From the NCBI GenBank assembly GCA_018667995.1, contig JABIQT010000510.1:1-7857 (forward strand): a stretch of 7,857 nucleotides of DNA. The letters run 5' to 3'. Both the position numbers and the translations under genes were made by a program. The DNA is from Candidatus Latescibacterota bacterium. Lineage in GTDB: Bacteria > JAAXHH01 > JABIQT01. The notes under the pieces are model-generated. The model was not told where the DNA came from. It saw only the letters and a list, made by a program, of their open reading frames with translations, and searched no databases. Shown here piece after piece: positions 6,528 through 7,857 of the stretch. How positions within the stretch are numbered: the stretch's first letter is position 1; each line of letters starts with the position of its first letter.

Positions 6528-7237
6528 CAATGCAATCCTGTCGTTTTAGAACTCATTTTCTTCCTGTCTAAGGACGCTTTGTTCTTCACCAGCCAAGGAA
6601 GCATTTGGCTGGTGCTCCCACGCAATGCGTTGCCGACGGCCTTGGAAGTAATGGTCGCTCCCGAGATGCCGTCAACCTGCCACGGGTGGACTTTTTTTCC
6701 ATGTTTGACCGTGACGATTTCGTTCCGCATGGCCGTTCTGTCTTCATTAAGACTGGCATCCAGGCAATCGAAATTAGCAAGAAACCCCAGGTCGGTTTCC
6801 ACTCTGTCTCCAAGACCCGGGGTTTCAGTGCTCTGCAAAACCGTCACGCCGATAATGCATTCCTTTTCCAGGGAATAACCGTAGAGAATTCTGACGATGT
6901 CCTGATACCCCCGTGCGGATCCTTCCATGGCCACCCCGATCACTTCACCGGCCTCATTATATCCTGCATAAACATTGGCCCTGGCAAAATCCTCGTCGGG
7001 CAACGCCACTAAACCGGACGAATCGAGAAGATAGTTCGAACGGACGGTGGCATCGGAAAGCACAGCAAAGACCGCCTGCTCCAGCGCTTCTTGTTTATTC
7101 TGGGTTATCCTCGGTTCGGTTACATTGAAGGTGAGAACCACCAGAAACCCGGACATCATGGCAATGAGGCAGAGCGTTATGATCAGTCGGCTACTGGCCG
7201 GCATAGGCTGGGGGAGGGATGACGTGTCCTGGTTCAT
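6527..7237 (-). CDS. rnfG: Rnf complex FMN-carrying subunit RnfG
   Basis: RnfG, homologous to NqrC, carries a covalent FMN in a domain held outside the membrane by one N-terminal helix (about residues 17-38). Seen here: the helix, then the FMN-binding domain with [14 protein letters not shown] (109-122), [14 protein letters not shown] (136-149) and [16 protein letters not shown] (186-201). The DGISGAT heptad (189-195) fits the flavinylation motif DxxSGAT, so T195 is the predicted FMN attachment site. The 236 residues are complete. ATG 7237 overlaps the rnfD stop in the four-base ATGA pattern. The TETPGLG and SGATIT motifs, together with the RnfD-type neighbour, support RnfG over NqrC. The modifying enzyme, ApbE, is encoded at the end of the same operon. 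Confidence 0.95.
   Translation of the reverse strand: MNQDTSSLPQPMPASSRLIITLCLIAMMSGFLVVLTFNVTEPRITQNKQEALEQAVFAVLSDATVRSNYLLDSSGLVALPDEDFARANVYAGYNEAGEVIGVAMEGSARGYQDIVRILYGYSLEKECIIGVTVLQSTETPGLGDRVETDLGFLANFDCLDASLNEDRTAMRNEIVTVKHGKKVHPWQVDGISGATITSKAVGNALRGSTSQMLPWLVKNKASLDRKKMSSKTTGLH
6653..6673 (-). other. Predicted covalent-FMN site of RnfG
   Basis: The seven codons encode DGISGAT, followed by Ile-Thr. This is the classic RnfG/NqrC flavinylation motif, with the Thr at 195 as the acceptor. Confidence 0.88.
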
Positions 7238-7857
7238 GCCACTCCTTTCACTTTTCCGGTTCCATAAATGCGCGGCTGGGTCACGGCGCTGATGAGCGGC
7301 GAAAAGGCATTGCCAAGCAGAATTGCATACATGACACCCTCGGTAAGGCCTCCGTAAAGACGAATGATGACTGTGACTAAACCAATGAGTGCGCCATACA
7401 CCCAGATGCCTAGTGGAGTAACCGGGGAGGCCACCATGTCGGTGGCCATAAAGACCGCACCCAGCATCAAGCCGCCCGAACAGAGGGTAAACCAGGGGGT
7501 CGGATAGACTTGCGAATCAATCAGAAAAAACACACCAGACACAATGAAGGCCGTGAGCAGAATACTGAAGGTGATGCGCCAGTCCATCATGTTTCGGAAA
7601 ATCAGGTAAATACCGCAAATGAGAATCAGCAGCGCTGATGTCTCTCCGGCCGACCCCGCCGTAGTTCCGAGAAGGAGCTGAATGGAATCGGTGGAGATAT
7701 TCTCGAACTTCATCAAAGCAAGCGGAGTCGCGCCCGAAAAGCCATCGGCTGCGCCTCTGGCCAGCCATTCGGTCAACGGCGGCGGTTTCAAAAAAGGGAG
7801 CGTCAGAGTCGATGGAATGAATTCCGTAAACCTCCCCATGGCGTGGGAGGGGACCCA
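7234..7857 (-). CDS. rnfD: Rnf complex membrane subunit RnfD (5' part outside the window)
   Basis: RnfD, homologous to NqrB, is a polytopic membrane subunit with a covalent FMN, thought to form part of the ion and electron path. The frame is open to the window edge with no stop upstream of ATG 7839, so that Met is internal and the N-terminal part, perhaps 120-150 residues, is missing. Numbering from it, DGFSGATPL (32-40) is the flavinylation motif, with T38 as the predicted FMN site. AGSAGETSALLILICGIYLI, GGLMLGAVFMATDMVASPVT and YGGLTEGVMYAILLGNAFSPLI follow; the SPVT form and the short C-terminus are those of RnfD rather than NqrB. Four to five hydrophobic segments are visible. In operons of this order rnfC would be expected just beyond the right edge. 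Confidence 0.93.
   Translation of the reverse strand, partial: WVPSHAMGRFTEFIPSTLTLPFLKPPPLTEWLARGAADGFSGATPLALMKFENISTDSIQLLLGTTAGSAGETSALLILICGIYLIFRNMMDWRITFSILLTAFIVSGVFFLIDSQVYPTPWFTLCSGGLMLGAVFMATDMVASPVTPLGIWVYGALIGLVTVIIRLYGGLTEGVMYAILLGNAFSPLISAVTQPRIYGTGKVKGVA
7726..7746 (-). other. Predicted covalent-FMN site of RnfD
   Basis: The seven codons encode DGFSGAT, matching the ApbE recognition motif DxxSGAT. The last Thr is the expected phosphoester-FMN residue by analogy with characterised RnfD/NqrB. Confidence 0.85.

Noticed and set aside
1-7857. CRISPR arrays, insertion sequences or transposase genes
   Set aside because: No regularly spaced repeats, terminal inverted repeats or transposase motifs were seen.

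Overview
The window comes from a bacterium. It shows ion-motive Rnf genes, operon packing with short overlaps, clear Shine-Dalgarno sites and GTG/ATG starts. Base composition looks close to even. The genes for a periplasmic flavin carrier (RnfG) and a membrane-anchored flavin transferase (ApbE), with loosely defined export signals, suit a Gram-negative-type cell, but I cannot name a phylum from this sequence. The D-G-E-A order matches the middle and end of rnf operons such as the BCDGEA order of Bacteroides-type bacteria.

Left part, + strand. Positions 1-926 hold the 3' part of a PLP-dependent Cys/Met metabolism enzyme (methionine gamma-lyase / cystathionine gamma-lyase family), cut by the window edge. 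About 770 bases with no recognisable gene follow (927-1699). Then comes a serine hydrolase of the class C beta-lactamase/esterase fold (1771-2919). Just upstream of it a well-placed ribosome binding site opens a 24-codon reading frame that looks like a signal peptide. That frame ends in a 4-base overlap with the GTG of the hydrolase, in another frame.

Right part, - strand, read from right to left. This is a tight operon: rnfD (partial), rnfG, rnfE, rnfA, a small cysteine-rich single-pass membrane protein, a soluble plant-type ferredoxin-NAD(P)H reductase (FNR) and, after 121 bases, apbE. The first six genes overlap or almost touch. The genes fit one machine. RnfD and RnfG each carry the covalent-FMN motif DxxSGAT that ApbE modifies. 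RnfE and RnfA each carry the paired cysteines that hold the buried iron centre. The small Cys protein resembles, in layout, the NqrM maturation factor of the sister complex Na+-NQR. The FNR would link the ferredoxin pool served by Rnf to NAD(P)H.

The most interesting point is this rnf-small Cys protein-FNR-apbE arrangement. It suggests a genetically linked route NADH <-> Rnf <-> ferredoxin <-> FNR <-> NADP(H), in effect a two-enzyme, ion-gradient-coupled transhydrogenase. RnfB does not follow rnfA, and RnfC and RnfB, if present, must lie beyond the right edge, so this stays a hypothesis.
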